Assembly: GCF_028583425.1 (NCBI RefSeq)
Contig: NC_072801.1
Coordinates: forward strand, 10,932,001-10,996,000
Length of the DNA: 64,000 nt
Direction: 5' to 3'
DNA from: Eublepharis macularius
Taxonomy: Eukaryota; Chordata; Lepidosauria; Squamata; Eublepharidae
Shown piece by piece: positions 11,666 through 37,981 of this stretch. The notes under the pieces are model-generated. The model did no database searches. It was given only the letters and a program-made list of their open reading frames with translations, and was not told where the DNA came from. The position numbers and the translations under genes are program-made. Every line of letters starts with the position of its first letter. Position 1 is the first letter of the stretch.

Positions 11666-12474
11666 GACTGTGCAGAAACTGCCACAGACCCTAAAGAATG
11701 GCCTCCTCATCTCCCACTTTCCAACAATCCATGTGAAGTGAAATGAAAACTGAGGGCGAGGCGCCTGGATTCCTGCGATCCTGGCCTCGCGTGAGTGTCT
11801 CCAGGAGGCCCACCTTCCGTCCATCCTGCTTTAGCCATCAATCACCCACGCCCCAGGGAAGGAGCTGTGCTCGGTAGGAAGCTGGCTCTTCTCACACCCC
11901 TGGGAATCTGGTTTGGGCTAAGCAGGTATCGTCAGACTGACGTATACAAGCAAGCTGAACTTAAGCAGTTAAAAAAAATCTAAGTTCTCCACCCCACAGG
12001 AGGTCAGCTTCTGCTTCCTTCTCTGAACGGGCCCCAAAGACTAAAAGAAACCACCATGGCCTCTTATGGTAGTATATTCCCAAAGGCAGAATGCAGACTC
12101 ATCTTCTCTTTGAATGGTATGGCTATATATGGCAGGAGCCTGGAGCCGTGGGGTGTGTGTGAAAGAGCTTCACTTCCCAAACTTGCAGGGCCTATTTTTA
12201 TACCCAGTGGTTTGAGAATTCCTGTTTTTGGAGACTTTGAGTAGTACACTGAACCACAAATCACTGGGAGGAGGGTGAGAGAAGAGGACCTTTGGAGGAG
12301 GTGGCCTGCAGAAGCCAGGGGAAGGGACCCAGCAGAACTCTGGGCGGTCCACTGGAGCCGTCTTAGTGCCCCAAGGAGCCCCTCACCCCTTGACGATGGC
12401 CATTTCATCCCCAGATCCCTGCAGCCCATTGGGACGCATGCTGTACTCCAAACATTCTGCATTCTTTTAACTTT
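11666..12474. other. Intronic sequence with no recognised feature
   Basis: Open frames (for example 12064-12462, minus) lack domains, conserved exon boundaries or a plausible start context. Confidence 0.4.
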
Positions 12475-12690
12475 ATTTTAATTCATGTATACCCTGCCTT
12501 TCTTCATCAGTGGAGACCCAAAGTGGCTTGCATGACTCTCCTCTTCTCCACAGTATCCTCAAAATAGCCCTGTGAGGTAGGTTAGGTGGAGAGCGCATGA
12601 CTGGCCCAAGGTTGCCTACCCAGCTTACATGGTCAAGCAGGGAGACCCTAGCCCATTACTCTAGCCACTACACACCTGGACCACCTCTTA
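12475..12690 (-). mobile_element. Sauria/ACA-like tRNA SINE, degenerate, antisense
   Basis: Carries CATGTATACCCTGCCTTTCT, CCCTGTGAGGTAGGTTAGG and TGGCCCAAGGTTGCC, the inverse of the usual SINE body (tRNA-like head, then CCTACCTCACAGGG, then tail). Confidence 0.6.
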
Positions 12691-14129
12691 GGAAACTCTG
12701 CACATTGAGATGATTCTGGCTGTAAAAGCTTTGTTAGTTTTGGAATTAACAAAGCTCTGAGCCAAATCGCTCTCGCCAGTGATCTGGCTCAGAGCACGCA
12801 CACAGCTTAATGTGACCAGCTTCAGAGCAATCTCATTGCAAGAAGGTTGACCCTGGTTCATCTCTTTTTCAGGCCCCACAACAACAGGGCTGCTGCGTTG
12901 GCCCCATCTCCTCCTGCTTTTGCTCCTTCACCCCTAGTACTGGGAGCATCGAGGCTACAGCCACCCGTTTCCCCTGCCCTTTTATGGAAGAAAAATGAAA
13001 AAATGCCTGACTAGCAGCAGCAGCAAGAGAGAGAGAGAGAGAGAGAGAATGTGGAGGGGAAACATGCCATTTGTTGTGGTTCTGGCAGGAATCAATGGAG
13101 CACACTGCCAATTACACCATTCAGGGGAGTGAAGGCTACATGGGCATTAATCAGAAATGGAGGGGGAGAAAGTCTGGAAGTTCAAAGCTTCACACGCTGA
13201 ACTCTATGGACTGCTGCCATAGAAAACCTCCCAGCCAACTGGCTAGGTAAGCAGATTCTTAAATGGTTTCTTGGTCAGAGAAAAAAACCCCTCATGCATC
13301 AGGGACAGGACACCAGCACATTTCGACTTCCTGTGCTATTGGAATGAATTGCCGGCCAGATCCCAAGGTGCTGTCACACTTCAGGGGACCAGGACAAACA
13401 TGAGGGGGTCAGCATTGCTGGGGAATGGCCAGAGCCCCCACCGTTACCAAACTCTGACCTGCACCTATACAGCAGTTGGCTGCAGACACTATTCAAGTCT
13501 ATCCCCAATCTTGCTAGCTTGTGGGTACTACTGGAGTTTTGGGAATAGGCAGCAGGCGTCAGCACAAAATAGCTGCTGGGGGGGCACAACCAACCACAGA
13601 TCTAACTGCGACACGGGCAAGGGCCAATCAGAAAACGGAGAGGGCAAGCACAGTAAGAGGAATTCAGAAAACGCTGGCAGTGCCAGATGGCGAGTGAGGA
13701 ACAGGAAGGCTCCTCTGACAGATGGAGGGGAGAGAAAATTGCAAAACCAAAATTGAGCAACAGGTCACATGCTCTGCCTGCTTGGGGCTGGGGAAGGAGG
13801 GGAGAGACTCCCAAAGGTCTCTTTCCCTGCTCCCATCTGAACTCCCTTGTTCGGATCCACCCCACCTTGTGTTGGCTAGCCACGTATCTCCCCAGCATCT
13901 CGTGGCCCAAGCAGATTTTTTTCCTGCTGATTGAGGAAAACGAGTGGAAGATGCATTCAGATCTCTATTGCCAGCTTCAAGTCAGGGGCATTTTTTTTGT
14001 TTTGTTTTGCAATGTATAGTGAGTCTGGGATGGTCACAAGGAAGGGAAAGAGCCCGTGCTTTGCCCTGCTGGAAGCCCCAGCTGGACAGCTGAGCAACAG
14101 ACCCAGGAATCAGACTATGGGAGAGCTGA
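12691..14129. other. Intronic sequence; (GA)n microsatellite only
   Basis: A short (GA)n tract lies at about 13025-13048. No exon or repeat family was recognised otherwise. Confidence 0.4.
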
Positions 14130-14335
14130 TGGAGGGACCACGTCTCAGTGGCAGAGCCTCTGCTTGGCACTGCAGAAGGCGCCACGTTCAATCCCCAGGT
14201 AAAAGGATCTGGCAGGAGGTGATGTGAAAGACCTCCACCTGAGGACCTGGAGAGCTGCTTCCAGTCTGAGTAGACAATACGGAAGTCGGTGGACAAAGGG
14301 CCTGATTCAATACAAGCAGCTTCATGTGTGAGTTC
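14130..14335 (+). mobile_element. tRNA-derived SINE
   Basis: A tRNA-like head with A-box-like CTCAGTGGCAGAGCCTCTGC and B-box-like GTTCAATCCCC. The body reads GGATCTGGCAGGAGGTGATG, GAAAGACCTCCACCTGAGG and AGCAGCTTCATGTGTGAG. Another copy follows at 14398. Confidence 0.75.
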
Positions 14336-14397
14336 TTGTCCCGTAAACAGAGTATCATGGGTTTATGTACTAGCGGTGCCTTAAACTGGGTGCTTTT

Positions 14398-14690
14398 GGG
14401 GGAGGGATTGTGGTTTATTGGTAGAGCATCTGTTTTGTATGCAGAAGGTCTCTGGTTCAATCCCCAGCTTTCCCAGTTGTAAGAATCAGGTGGTAGGTGA
14501 TGCACAAGACCTCACCTCGACAGTAGACAGTACTGCCCCTAACACACCACGAGGCAGCTTCATGTGTGTTTATGTGTGGATGGGAAAGGCCTCCACCTGA
14601 GACTCTGGAGAGCTGCCAGTCAGAGCGGACAATACTGACCTTGACGGACCAGTGATCTGATCCAGTATAAGGCAGTCTAATGAGTTCCTG
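14398..14690 (+). mobile_element. tRNA-derived SINE, with duplicated body
   Basis: The head is TTGGTAGAGCATCTG...GGTTCAATCCCC. The body segment (GACCTC...GACAGTACTG) is followed by a second body (GGCCTCCACCTGAGACTCTG ... CAGTATAAGGCAG), so two copies, one headless, lie end to end. Confidence 0.7.
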
Positions 14691-14804
14691 TGTTGCAAGC
14701 TGGGAGCAGGCAACAGGGGGCTAGCTGAACCACTGGCTGGACCCCCAATGAGTTTCTTCGCACATTTATTCTGCGAGGCAGCAAGTTAAAAGCACACTTC
14801 TTCA

Positions 14805-15066
14805 GTCAACAAATAGTAAAGAGTCCAGTAGCACCTTTAACCAACTTTACTGTAGCATAAGCTTTCAAGAACCACAGCTCACTTCATTAGATGCTTCATC
14901 AGATGCATCTGACAAAGAGAGCTGTGGTTCTCGAAAGCTTATGCTACAATAAAGTTGCATCTGATGAAGAGAGCTGTGGTTCTGAAAAGCTTACGCTACA
15001 ATAAAGTTGGTTAGTCTTAAAGGTGCTACTGGACTCTCTACTATTTCGCGACTACAGCTTGCTCCT
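14805..15066. repeat. Palindromic retroelement with an extra arm (GGTGCTACTGGACTC family)
   Basis: The left arm GTAAAGAGTCCAGTAGCACC is inverted relative to two consecutive right-arm copies. The segment AAGAGAGCTGTGGTTCT...CAATAAAGTTG occurs twice head-to-tail (from about 14914 and 14964). Core words CTGATGA and GAAA are discussed in the findings. Confidence 0.75.
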
Positions 15067-17656
15067 CTGGACTTATTCTGTCAGGAGCTGTGAATTTATG
15101 CATTCCCTCTGTGAGCGAGTGGCCTGCTTTTAGCGGCTCCCAGCATTTAACCGCGTTAATGTTTCAGTGCTCATTTAGGAACTTCTCTTGAATGCTGCTG
15201 CACTGTGTATCTTGAGTGTTAGAATAAGTGGAAAGATGGCTGTAAGAATACAAAATATTCAAAATCAATGTACAATGTTGGGGAGCTGCCACCCGCACGA
15301 GTCAACCATGGTGACGCAGGGACTGCGTTGACTTAGTGGCAGAGCTCACACTTGAGGCTCGAGAGGTCCCGGGGGCCCATCCCTGGTTTAAAGGCTCCTC
15401 TCCTGCAGACAAGCAGCACCTTTTCTCGCCTGAGACTCGAGAGAGCCCCTGCGCCAGTCACGGGGGACTTGGGAATATATAACACAACACACAAGGCAGG
15501 GGAGAGATTAAGACTCTGCTCCGCCTCTTAAGAGACCAAACCATTTCCTGGGAAAGCAGGATAAATTTTTAAAAAATCATTCCTGGATGCTTTACATCTG
15601 CACAGGAGCTGCCAAAAAGTAGAAGCACAAGCCTCTGGTGATCTATGCTGTCACGCTTCTGCCTTAGCCTCCCTCCCTGGTGACCCAAATGGTGAAGATG
15701 GGTTGTTGCCATGACAACGGTATCCCAGCACGTTCCACTATCTCCCAGCTTTGCTGGGAAATGCTGCAGTGCTCTGTGCTGAGACTGCAAAGAGGCCGGG
15801 ACTGCCTTCCCCTGCAATATACAAGCTTGAGATGATGCTGCCCAAGAAACTGCAACCATCAGCAAGTCGAGTTTTCCTTCGTGCACACAGGACCTGTGCA
15901 TACCAATCATCTGGCATATGGGGGCGGGGGGGGGGGAGCTGAGCCCCTGCCAGCATCCATGAAGGCTGACAAACCAAGAGGAAAAAAATGTGCCTGCAAT
16001 CACATCAGCAGCTGAAGAAGAGGTGTAGATTTCAAGGGGGGGGGAGACATGTAAGAATTTCCTTAAAAGCAAGGTCGGTTTACTCCAGTGCCCCATTTCA
16101 GAGTGTCCAGCCATATATCCGCTGACAAATTTACAAGCCAGGCACTAAAGCCTGCAGCTCTCACCTATATGATCCCATCTGCGGGCAGTTGGAGATATAC
16201 TGCCCCAGAACATGGAGGTTCCATTCTATCTTCCATGACTTTGTCTTAAGAGCTGTAGGAAGGATAGAGCCACTGAAAAGTGCCACTTAAACACACCACA
16301 TGGCCAAGCAATCTAAGCCACTGGTGCGGGCTAGATCCAGTCCCTCTGTGTCTGTGACAGCCAACACAAGAGCACATTCTGCCTATCACAGGCTGATAAC
16401 TAGAGGACTCTCCCATTTCAACCTTTTCCAGCAAGATGGTCAACCATTGGATTCATTATTAACACAGTAAATGTGTTTAAAGACACAACCTGCCAGCCCA
16501 CACAGATGCATTCAATTCATAGACAGAGATGCATGCACAATTTTGCCCTTTCATTTATTTATAGTTTAGACTGATTTCTTTGCTCACAAAAGCAAAAAAC
16601 AAACAAGCCAAACAATACTGAAACCATCATCCTCATAAAAACAAGACAGTCATGAATAACGCTTCAAACAGAATCCAATACCTGACCACTGAAATCTGTA
16701 CCGTCATTTCACAACACAAGAACACAGGGGTCTTCCAACTCCACAACAAAAGACGATCGGCACACCCTCCAAATGAACCTGGTCCAATAACACCCTCCAC
16801 TTTCAGTTTGCCAAAGACACACAAGAATAAATCCTTCTTGAATAGCTTCCACATTTTGCCAGAGGAGGCGATCTGTATGCCTTGTCCAGCTGATAGTGTG
16901 GACAGCCACCAGGAACACTGATGACCCTGTGCTGGCCTCCACTGGGGTGGAGATGTTTATTAGGAGACGCTGTCCTTCAAGTTGTGGGACCCAGGTTGTG
17001 AAAGGATTTGAAATGCTAAAACTGAACTGTGCGCCCAGACAAACTAAGAGGACAAATGCTGCAACTCTGCTTGCTCCCACTCGAGAGACATGCTGCTGAA
17101 TTCTGGACCTACTACAAGTTTCCGAGTCACCCTCAAGGGTGGCCCTACCCAAAGCATGTTACAGTAGTCTAACCTGGAAGTTACATTGAGCATCCTATTA
17201 TATCCATCTTTTTAGCATATACAATTGTTTGCAGCTGATATATTAAGGTTAATATGTCCCTACGTTCCACCACTGAATGCATATCTGGGGTCTGGGCATT
17301 ACGGAATTATCTTCAGATACGTCTGAGCCCACTACATTCATACAAACTCTGCTGGTTTCTTCAAAGCAAATGCAGTTCGCTTGAAAAAGAGAATCAGTTT
17401 TGACTGTAGACATGCTGATGGTGCCACCTAGTGGCTCTTCAGCTCAAAAACCTTACAGGCATACGCCCCCAAATTTCCACACAGAAAAATACCCCAGAAA
17501 AATACTATGACGCACAGAATCACTGGATGGATGAAGCAGAGACTGCCCTGGAACACCCCCTATTGGCAAGGGTGACTGGCCTGCTTGTTCCATGCCACTG
17601 CTGCACCACCTTGGGCCTCCCAGCATACCCCTGGCTCAAACATCCCACCCTTTTAC
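15067..17656. other. Intronic sequence beside RNF216 exon 13; no further exon found
   Basis: A degenerate tRNA-SINE-like head (CTTAGTGGCAGAGCTCACAC) lies near 15335. The 181-codon minus-strand frame at 15569-16114 shows no conserved domain. I looked for the expected next RNF216 peptide (ETCRKCQGLWKEHNG) and the RING2 peptide and did not see them. Confidence 0.4.
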
Positions 17657-31298
<13,642 letters not shown>

Positions 31299-31544
31299 GT
31301 TCAAAAGCTATGCACGCAAGGGCCAGTCCCCGAGCATGGCACTCTCTCCTTCAAGAGCACCTGGAAACAAAAAACCAGCATGATGGGGGATGGGGGAGAG
31401 GTGTTTACTCTGACTACTCCATAGAGAATATTCTAGAGAAAACCAATACACTGTTTTCGGTCATCTTAGTAAGACCAGCAGCTGGTATGCTCATCCATAT
31501 TTCACCTAAACAGCTTTTGTTTTTAAGTAAGAGAGGGGGTCTAG

Positions 31545-31815
31545 TCAATAACAACAATGACAATAACAAGAAGAACATTCAATGTATATACTGTGCTTCA
31601 GGGCAACTTAACACCCACTCAGAGCATTTTACAAAGTATGTTATTATTATCCCCACAACAATCACCCTGTGAGGTGGGTGAGGCTCAGAGAGCTCTGAGA
31701 GAGCTGTGACTGATCCAGGGTCACCCAGCTGGCTTCAAGCGGAGGAGTGGGGAATCCAACCCGGCTCTCCAGATTAGAGTCCTGCCCCTCTTAACCACTA
31801 CACCAAACTGGGATT
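31545..31815 (-). mobile_element. Sauria-type SINE, antisense
   Basis: Starts with an AAC-rich tail, then CCCACTCAGAGCATTTTACA and CACCCTGTGAGGTGGGTGA. It ends in the inverted tRNA head (GGGGAATCCAACCCGGCTCT ... CTTAACCACTACACCAAACT). Near full length, about 185 bp upstream of exon 2 in RNF216 intron 1. Confidence 0.85.
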
Positions 31816-34224
31816 GGCACACCCAGCATGCATGCCAAACAATGGCACACCTGGCTTTTTTGCTCATTTTCCACTCAAGCAACTGAGGAGAGGATCTGAG
31901 GTGGCTTATTCCCATTTTCAGCTCATGGGCCAGATCACAGTCAATCCCCAGAGATATGCTGGCAGTAGGGTGGAGGTCCTCTTCCCAGTGTGTCTGGCAA
32001 AGCATCACCCTCAGTTCTCCCTCCTTCCTGCTCCCGAAGGAGACTAACACCCGCCACAACCTGGTAAAGAAGAGGCTCAGGGTTCCGATGAGGAATGGGT
32101 TTGCCTCAAGCTCTTGGGGTGGGGGTAGGGTAGGATGGGAGATGGGAATCTACACTGAACACCATGGGGTCCATTTCCAAGTGAATATGCACAGGACCCA
32201 ATATAAAGAAGCTCACCTTTCCTTTTAGAAAAACGAAAAACCCAGCCACTGAATTCCAAGTCTGATGTTGGAAAGGACATGCAGTTTAAATGGAATTAAG
32301 AAAAAGAGGGACAAAACTCTTTTGGTTAAAGAATGCAGCGAAAGTTTGCCTGCAGCACTGCAGCCTCAGTGACCACGTCGCTAGAAACCGGCGAATGACA
32401 CTGTAACGCCAATGACTGTAAACTATTAAACATGCTCCAACTGAAACCAAAAGTTTTCAGGCCTGCAGGGCAAGAAACCTGCACAGCAGCGCTCCGTTTA
32501 AGAGAATCCCAGGAGTGCGTCTCGTAACTCCAGATGATCATAAAGCCACATTCCCAGAAGCCAAAGCAGCAAGCCAAACTGTAGGCAGAGCACCAAGCGG
32601 ACTTAACCGTGAGAAAAGTCAGCCCTTTCAGGGAATTTCCAATGTTACTTTGGAACTTCAGATCTTGACAAAGCAGAGAAGTCTTCCCAACCACCTTCTG
32701 AGTGATTCTTTTATTTATCTTGACTGAAACTTCGATATTCACAGTTTGTTCTACCGTTAAAGCTGAAGTGGAAACGTTTTAGAGAGAGGGGGGCTGAGAC
32801 GATACATGATAGCAGGAAAGCTGGAATGGGAACACTTTACAGTCTGTTGCCTCAATTTGCGGGGGGGGGGGGGAATCTTAAGCTGGGCCATTATTATCAT
32901 CTCCCTTTTCCAAAACAGGGCAGGGGAGAACTGCAAACTAGACAAGTTACACTCATGTGGGGACTTTCTGCTTCAGTTCTTGGTTTGGATGAGCTGGAAA
33001 TTTCTGTTGTCCGCCAGGAACGTAACCAACACAACGTCCAATTCAATTTTCTAGTATGTGATGATCTTATAGGGTCTTGCTCTAGAACTCTCAACAGTCT
33101 CTGCCACCTAGAATGAGCCAAATATTGCCCGGGGGGGGGGAGATCAGGAATCAACCTTGCACAATGGTGGGTGAGGCTTAAGAAGACATGATCCCCTTTA
33201 AGAAGGCCTGCAGTTGCTACCAGATTCTTAAAACAGTGTGCTAAAACGTACAATAGATCCTAAAGGTTTTCTCAGCATGCCTAATGATTACAAACATGAA
33301 AGTCCCAAGAAGTGACTCACGAGGAGTTCAACAGTCAGCATCCTCTGGGGCAAACAGTTCTGCTACATGTCTATACTGAGACTCAATAAATTAATCTAAT
33401 CACACCGGCTGCGGAACAGAGCAAACGCCAACATTCCAAGCTGGGATCTGCAGGGTCTGAAGTCAATTTTTAATTTTTTTTTAATGAAGCTTCACAATAC
33501 CCAAGAGACATGCGGTCAGATCAAATAATAGAAGGGAGCCATGCAGGAATGAGGGTGGGAAGGAACTGAAATGCTGGCACCCACCTTTGACAAACACTGA
33601 AGCTTCAGACAAAAGAATCTGTGAACACAATCAGGATTTGTAACTGATGCCCCACACTGCAAAAATCCAGCCTTTAGGCATTCTTGCTTAAAACTTCTGT
33701 GTAACTAAGAGTCTGCCTTCTCTACTCTAAAGTAGCATTCAGAGAGTGAGGAAGGAAGGCCAAAGGCCAGCAAGCCTTTTCATCAGGAAGCCTTGCAAAG
33801 ATGCCTGTTTCCCATCACACAATAACCAGCCCGGAGCACCAACATTTCCAGCAAGGAGGGAGAACCCAAGATAACTTTGAGACCTGAACCCCAAGAAGGC
33901 CGCGCAGCTAAATGGTCTGAGAGCAAATCTGCACAACTGCCTACGGGGAGCAACAGTCGGCCCTTTTCACTCAGTTCCTTTTTCTTTACAAGGTTGCGAT
34001 CTGCCAGAAAACGACAAGGAAATGTATCAACACATCACACCACTCCATGAAAGAATTCCTTCCTCACAACATTTCAGAAGATTAAGCCTCCCCGCCCACA
34101 TGGAAGTCAGAAGCAAACAATAACATCCCCTCCCCCAGCCCAAAGCAGTTTCACTCCTCCAAGGCACATCAGGGCAAGCGAGGCATCAAACTTTAAAAGG
34201 TATCTGATTTCTGGCACATCCAGA
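31816..34224. other. RNF216 intron 1; no feature recognised
   Basis: Only short poly-purine or poly-G runs and uninformative open frames. Confidence 0.4.
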
Positions 34225-34398
34225 GCACATCAAGCCGCCTTATCTTAGTCCAGCAAGGCCAATACTGTCTACTCAGGCTGGCAGTGGCTCTCCAAGGTCT
34301 CCGGTGGAGATCTTTCACATCGCCTCCACTGGGATTGAACCTGGGACCTTCCGCATGCCAAGCAGATACTCTACCACTGAGCTACAGCCCCCCTCCCC
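34225..34398 (-). mobile_element. tRNA-derived SINE, antisense
   Basis: Inverted head: CACTGGGATTGAACCTGGGA, CCGCATGCCAAGCAGATACT and CTACCACTGAGCTACAGCCC. The body has CCAATACTGTCTACTCAGGC. Confidence 0.8.
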
Positions 34399-36289
34399 AA
34401 AGCAATCAGAAAGAAATATGCAAGTCAAGGGCTTGGCCAGGACAAGCTGAAGTTATATACACAGCAGAACTGGGCAACAAAGCTTTTTATGAGTGATGCC
34501 ACTTCAGATAGGAGGCTGTCCAGTATTTACTCAAATGCAAGACAAGGAGTTTTTCCAGGTATGCCTTCCACTACGCCCACAAAGCAGCAAAAAGAGGGTC
34601 AACTTAAATTCACTTACAAGTTACAGCTATGTCCTATAATTGTAAAACTTTTATATTCAGGGTTGTTTTCCTTTTCAGTAAATAAGGTACATTGCACTGC
34701 TGCTTTGCAAAAAAAACCCAAAAACCTTCGCGCACAGAGCATGCCAGGGAGAAGCCTAGTCTGAAGCCTTCTTCATCAATTTGAACAGTTTCTATAGGCA
34801 AGTATTTTTTCTCTTTGCCAGGGTACATTCAAACATGCCAATTACCCCTGAAGCAGCACGAGAAAAATTATAAAAGTTGGTTTTGCTATAATACAAAAGT
34901 TGTAATATTTTATTAGACAGAGAGCAATTAGAGCTATGAAGCCCACAACCCAGAAACATTTTTTTAAAATGCTTTTGTTTCCCCTCCATCCTGGGGGGCT
35001 TTTCCTCCCAATTTTGGGGCACACTGAAAAACTCTAATGAAATATTTTCACTTTTGGAACAAGTAAAATGATTCTTTTAAAAAAGTTTTGGTCTCTCAAA
35101 ATTTGCAGAATCAAGATATTTACATAAGACCATCGACAGCATCAGAGAATGATAATTTCAGTCCAAATTATATACTTTCTTCTGTTTAGTACAAAACTTG
35201 TGTTTTCTGTTTTTAACTTCCCACCCAAGCTCCGAAATGGCAAAAACTAACATACATGTGCTAAGGTAGCATCTTATGCAACAATGTGAAGTGTTCTCTC
35301 TCCCACATTAGATATAGTCTCAGTTTTGCTTGTAAAAAGCAATTGCACAATTTTAATAATTCAAAAACATGCCAAATAGTATGCATTACATCACCCGCAT
35401 ATTTACTTGTTTAAAAATGTTAGCTAGAAGGAAACAGAGTCCCTTCGAAAGATGCCATTCCAAACCCACAAACAGAACTACATCCAAAGCAGAGCTGCAG
35501 TCATTCATTCAAGCTTTCGGCAAGTCCATTTGCAGAGACTTAGCTCTGTTTGGGGAAGGAAGCCTTCAGGCGAAGAGGATAATGCTGTAGAGAGGTTGCT
35601 TATAGGCTGGTAAAAATAAATTGTAAGATTGTGGGCAGGTGAACTGTAGCCACAGAACAGGGTAAACAGTAAACTACTGGGAATGAAAGGCATCAGAGTG
35701 CTAAAAAGTCAAAATTGTGTTCTTGAAAGTTTGTAAGCCAGTTTGGAGGACCTACTGACTTTTGGGTCCCCCATTTCCCTCTAACAAGGAAATATGCTGC
35801 AGCCTTAAGGTACTAACAGGCTTCCCAATAGTGGTCTGTAAGCAAGTACAAATAGCCAAGAAAACTTTTGTAAACTGGAGGGTTTCCGATTGTCAAGCTG
35901 TTTGTGTGCCACAAAGAACTAAAACAAGTATCTCTGCGCCAGAAGGCTACAAAGAACACTGGTGGACTTATCTGATGTACTGGGTATAGGGGGGATATCA
36001 AAGACTGATATTTCTATCCTGCCCCATGCCAAAGGTTCAAGAACTGATTACAAGATTTTTTTAAAAAAAAAAAGAACAGATAAGGACTCTTTAATACAAC
36101 CTGCTTGGACAGTTCCCGCTTTACACCAGGGGCCAGAAATCAACCGCTAATGGGCAGCCCATCTGGCAGCCACTAAAAGATCTAAAAGGGGCAACAGGTG
36201 CTCCACAAGACAGAATTGGTAAACAAAATCTGTACTGTTTACTGTGACTAGCCAGGGGGCACAGGTCAAGAGCTCTGACATTGTCTCAT
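34399..36289. other. RNF216 intron 1, AT-rich; no feature recognised
   Basis: No SINE or LINE family or exon was recognised in this stretch. Confidence 0.4.
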
Positions 36290-37590
36290 TCTTTAAACTG
36301 AAGATGCTTTGGGGAGTGAATCTGGGATCTGCACGCAAAGCAGATGCGCTACCGCTGAGTGACAGTCTTCCTCTACCTGAACCTACCCTCTGCTGAGCCA
36401 CATTCTTGGCCTATCAGGGCTGGCTTTGCACTGTCTGACCAGCACTGGCTACTCCTTGGCCTCAGGTGAGAGGAAATGAGAAACATTACCCACAACCTTA
36501 TAAATGGAGTTGCCCAGGATTGAACTAGAGACATTCAGCATGCAGAACTGATGCTCTTCCACTAAGCAACAGACCCTCTACAGCTGAAGCTACCTTCCAC
36601 TGAGTCAGACCCTCAGCCTATCAAGATTGGTCTTTTCTCTTCTGACTGATAGCAGCTTCTCTGGGGTCTCAGGCAAGAAGCATTTCACATCACCTGTTCC
36701 CTGATCCTTTCAACTAGAGATAGTAGAAGTGGCACCCAGGACCTTCTACATGCCAAACAGATGCTCTGCCACCAAGTTAAGAACTTCAATCTACCAAGGT
36801 TAGTTTTCTCTCCTCTGTCAGGGAGTGACTCTCCAAGGTCTCAGACCTCACATAACCTAAAAATCCTTTTAGCTCACATTGTGCTACTGGAGACTGAACC
36901 TGGGATAGCTCACATGTAAAGCAGATGCTCCCTTTGATTACAGTGTACAATCAAACCTAAGGGATTCCCCACGGTAAGGGTCCTTAATGTCACATCAGTA
37001 TACATTCAATGACTTATTTTCTGAGGCTGGCCTTGGGGTCTAGCAACATCAGTATCATCCAGTCTCCGTGGATCTCACAGGGAGGTTTTTCCTATCCACG
37101 CATGAACACACCTGAAGCTGCTTTCTACTGAATCACAGCCTTAGACCACCAAGGTCAATCTGTTCTAATCAAGACTAGCAGTGGTTCTCCAGGGTCTCAG
37201 GACTTTCGCATCAGCAAAAGAGAGAACCAGTTTGGTGTAGTGGTTAAGAGCGGCAAGACTCTAATCTGGAGAGCCGGGTTTGATTCCCCACTCCTCTGCT
37301 TGAAGCCAGCTGGATGACCATGGGTCAGTCACAGCTCTTCCAGAGCTCTCTCAGCCCCACCCACCCCACAGGGTGTTTTGTTGTGGGGATAATAACAACA
37401 TAATTTGTAAGCCGCTCTGAGTAGGCATTAAGTTGTCCTGAAAGGTGGTATATAAATCGAATGTTGTTGTTATTATATTATTATCTCCCGTCTCCTGATT
37501 CTTTCAGCTAGAGAGGCCAGTGACTGAACCTGGGATGTCCTGCATGCCAAGCAGAAGCTCTCCCCTCAGCCACAGCCCCTCCCCACTCGC
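36290..37590 (-). repeat. Tandem array of about five antisense tRNA-derived SINEs
   Basis: Consecutive head-to-tail copies in one orientation, ending near 36375, 36578, 36783, 36938 and 37590. Each shows inverted head words such as TGAACCTGGGA, CATGCCAA(A/G)CAGATGCTC and CCACTGAG, and body words CTCCA(A/G)GGTCTCAG. The last copy is split by the Sauria SINE at 37212-37484. Confidence 0.75.
37212..37484 (+). mobile_element. Sauria-type SINE, full length
   Basis: The tRNA head is CCAGTTTGGTGTAGTGGTTA with B box GGGTTTGATTCCCC. The body has CCCACCCCACAGGGTGTTTT. The 3' tail AAGCCGCTCTGAGTAGGC...GGTATATAAATCGAATGTTG ends in a TTG/TTA simple repeat. It is inserted within another SINE in RNF216 intron 1. 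Confidence 0.88.
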
Positions 37591-37981
37591 GACTCTCTGA
37601 TCCTTCCGCACTAAAGCTACCAGGAACAGAAAGTGGGCCATTCTGCTAGCAAAGCAGATATTCCCCAAGTGATATTTCTCCAGTGGGCCCTCCAAAACAG
37701 AGCTAGTTGGGGGCGGGGGGCATGCAATGAAAAAGAAACTGGACGTGCTTTGCTGAAGTGGTGCCAACTTCTTTGCACTAAAGAGGGCAAACCGTAGACA
37801 GGGGGAGGAGGCGGAAAGGAAAGGGGGCGGGGGGAGAGCGTCGGTGGGGGAGGAGTGCTTGAAGAGGGGGGTTGCTAAGCAACGCTGGGGCACCTCCAAG
37901 GGCGGGGAGGGCTGACAGGGGTTGGGGGGGCGGGTGGGAGGCCTCCTTTCCCCGCGGGGGGCCAAGGGGGCGGCTACTCAC

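Noticed and set aside
15569..16114. 181-codon minus-strand ORF
   Set aside because: No recognisable domain, low-complexity composition, and it lies in the presumed RNF216 intron; likely chance.
36290..37590. True tRNA genes in the A/B-box-rich region
   Set aside because: The heads are degenerate, lack complete cloverleaf pairing and are joined to SINE bodies.
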